Shown in pieces: positions 4,305-5,090 of a stretch of 5,090 nt of DNA. Position 1 is the first letter of the stretch. The number at the start of each line of letters is the position of its first letter. The notes below the pieces were generated by a model that saw nothing but the letters and a program-made list of their open reading frames with translations, had not been told where the DNA came from and did no database searches. Origin of the DNA: Myxococcota bacterium (lineage in GTDB: Bacteria > Myxococcota > Polyangia > GCA-2747355 > JAKLHH01); assembly GCA_022710245.1 (NCBI GenBank), contig JAKLHH010000680.1, positions 1 through 5,090 on the forward strand, read 5' to 3'. Made by a program: the position numbers and the translations under genes.

Positions 4305-5090
4305 GACGCCTTGAGCTCCTCGAGCTCCTCCAGGCTCCGCGGCCAATCGGAGCGGAGCAGGCGCGAGAGCGAGCGGTCCGCGAGGAGCCGGCCTCCGGTC
4401 TGGCAGCGGGCACAGTAGTTGGTCTCGTTCTCTGCGTAGCGGATGCGCTGCACCGGCGCGCCGCAGACCGGGCAGGGCTTGCCGAAGCGGCCGTGCACGG
4501 CCATCTCCTCGCGGAAGGCGGTGACCTTCTCCGGGAAGCCCTCGCCGACCTCCTTCCGCAGCCGCTCCGTCCACTCGAGGAGCACGTCGCGGCAGGCGGC
4601 GTGGAGCCGCGCGATCTCGTCGTCCTCGAGGGAGCGGGTCAGCTTCACCGGCGAGAGCCGCGCGCGGTGCAGGATCTCGTCGGAGTACGCGCCGCCGATG
4701 CCGGAGAAGAGGCGCGGGTCGGTGAGCGCTCGCTTGAGCGTGTGGCTCTCCGAGAGCAGCGCCTCGCGGAAGCGCGAGAGCTCCGCCTCGAGGACCTCGA
4801 GCCCGCCGCGGTCGAGCCCTGCGAGGGCCGCCTCGCCGCGGACCAGGTGGAGCGAGGCCCGGCGCTTCGTGCCGGCCTCGGTGAGCAGCAGCGTGCCCCC
4901 CGCGAAGTCGAGCGCGGCCAGCCCACCTCGCCGGCCGAGCGGCGCCGCCGGTGCCTTCCAGTGCAGGCGCCCGGCGATCATCAGGTGCACGACCAGGAAG
5001 AGCTCTCCCTCGAGCGCGAGGACGATCCGCTTGCCCAGCCGGCGCAGCGTGAGGACGCGGCGGCCGGCGACCTCGCCGAGCGGCGGGTCG
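4298..5090 (-). CDS. Fpg/Nei-family DNA glycosylase with zinc finger (N-terminus missing)
   Basis: The frame runs off the right edge; 263 residues are visible and roughly 35 N-terminal ones, including the catalytic Pro2 motif PELPE, are outside. Visible are the beta-sandwich part with [11 protein letters not shown] (the Lys at visible residue 20 matches Fpg Lys57) and [13 protein letters not shown], the helix-two-turn-helix ([24 protein letters not shown], ~128-151), and the C-terminal zinc finger C206-x2-C209-x16-C226-x2-C229. A tail of ~34 residues ([17 protein letters not shown]...) follows, absent from E. coli Fpg. The family excises oxidised bases in base-excision repair with a beta/delta lyase step. 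Two positions differ from Fpg: Gly at visible 133 where GIGN has Asn, and Asn at visible 221 where the zinc-finger Arg lies. This suggests a distinct Fpg/Nei subfamily, so Fpg versus Nei specificity is left open. Confidence 0.92.
   Translation of the reverse strand, partial: DPPLGEVAGRRVLTLRRLGKRIVLALEGELFLVVHLMIAGRLHWKAPAAPLGRRGGLAALDFAGGTLLLTEAGTKRRASLHLVRGEAALAGLDRGGLEVLEAELSRFREALLSESHTLKRALTDPRLFSGIGGAYSDEILHRARLSPVKLTRSLEDDEIARLHAACRDVLLEWTERLRKEVGEGFPEKVTAFREEMAVHGRFGKPCPVCGAPVQRIRYAENETNYCARCQTGGRLLADRSLSRLLRSDWPRSLEELEELKASR

Overview
The window is about 70-80% GC across most of its length and carries a C-terminal Cys + hydrophobic segment + Arg-cluster tail of the MYXO-CTERM kind, followed by a HIT/lapA/lapB gene cluster. 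This suggests a chromosomal piece from a high-GC deltaproteobacterium, most likely Myxococcota. The species cannot be named from the sequence alone.

Layout. (1) 1-662 (+): the end of a secreted or surface protein with an Ig-like domain, a Pro-rich linker, a Cys-rich domain and a MYXO-CTERM-like tail. (2) 663-1026: a convergent intergenic region packed with three unrelated repeat families: a 14-bp unit x3, a ~52-bp palindromic unit x3 and a 21-bp unit x4. The palindromic array pairs better as RNA read from the minus strand (the lapB direction) and shows one compensatory base-pair change between copies. (3) 1027-3238 (-): a tightly coupled three-gene operon, HIT-family protein -> LapA-like -> LapB-like, joined by GTGA and ATGA 4-bp overlaps. 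A consensus TATAAT lies so close to the first ATG that the mRNA may be leaderless. (4) 3301-4282 (+): a lower-GC (about 53-58% in sampled lines) type II toxin-antitoxin module. It has a DUF4258-like putative toxin followed by an MqsA-family antitoxin (zinc CxxC pairs plus XRE-type HTH). A strong palindromic operator candidate lies in the promoter spacer, and a second inverted-repeat cluster lies between the two genes. (5) 4298-5090 (-): an Fpg/Nei-family DNA glycosylase with a C-terminal zinc finger, missing its N-terminus at the window edge.

How the genes work together. LapA and LapB form the inner-membrane pair that in E. coli controls LPS synthesis through LpxC turnover; the HIT protein is a co-transcribed nucleotide hydrolase or transferase. 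The TA pair looks like a horizontally acquired insertion between two housekeeping transcription units, with its own autoregulated promoter. The repeat block sits where the lapB transcript must end and may form its 3' UTR. The two observations most worth following up are the palindromic array at 768-915 and the operator architecture of the DUF4258/MqsA-like module.
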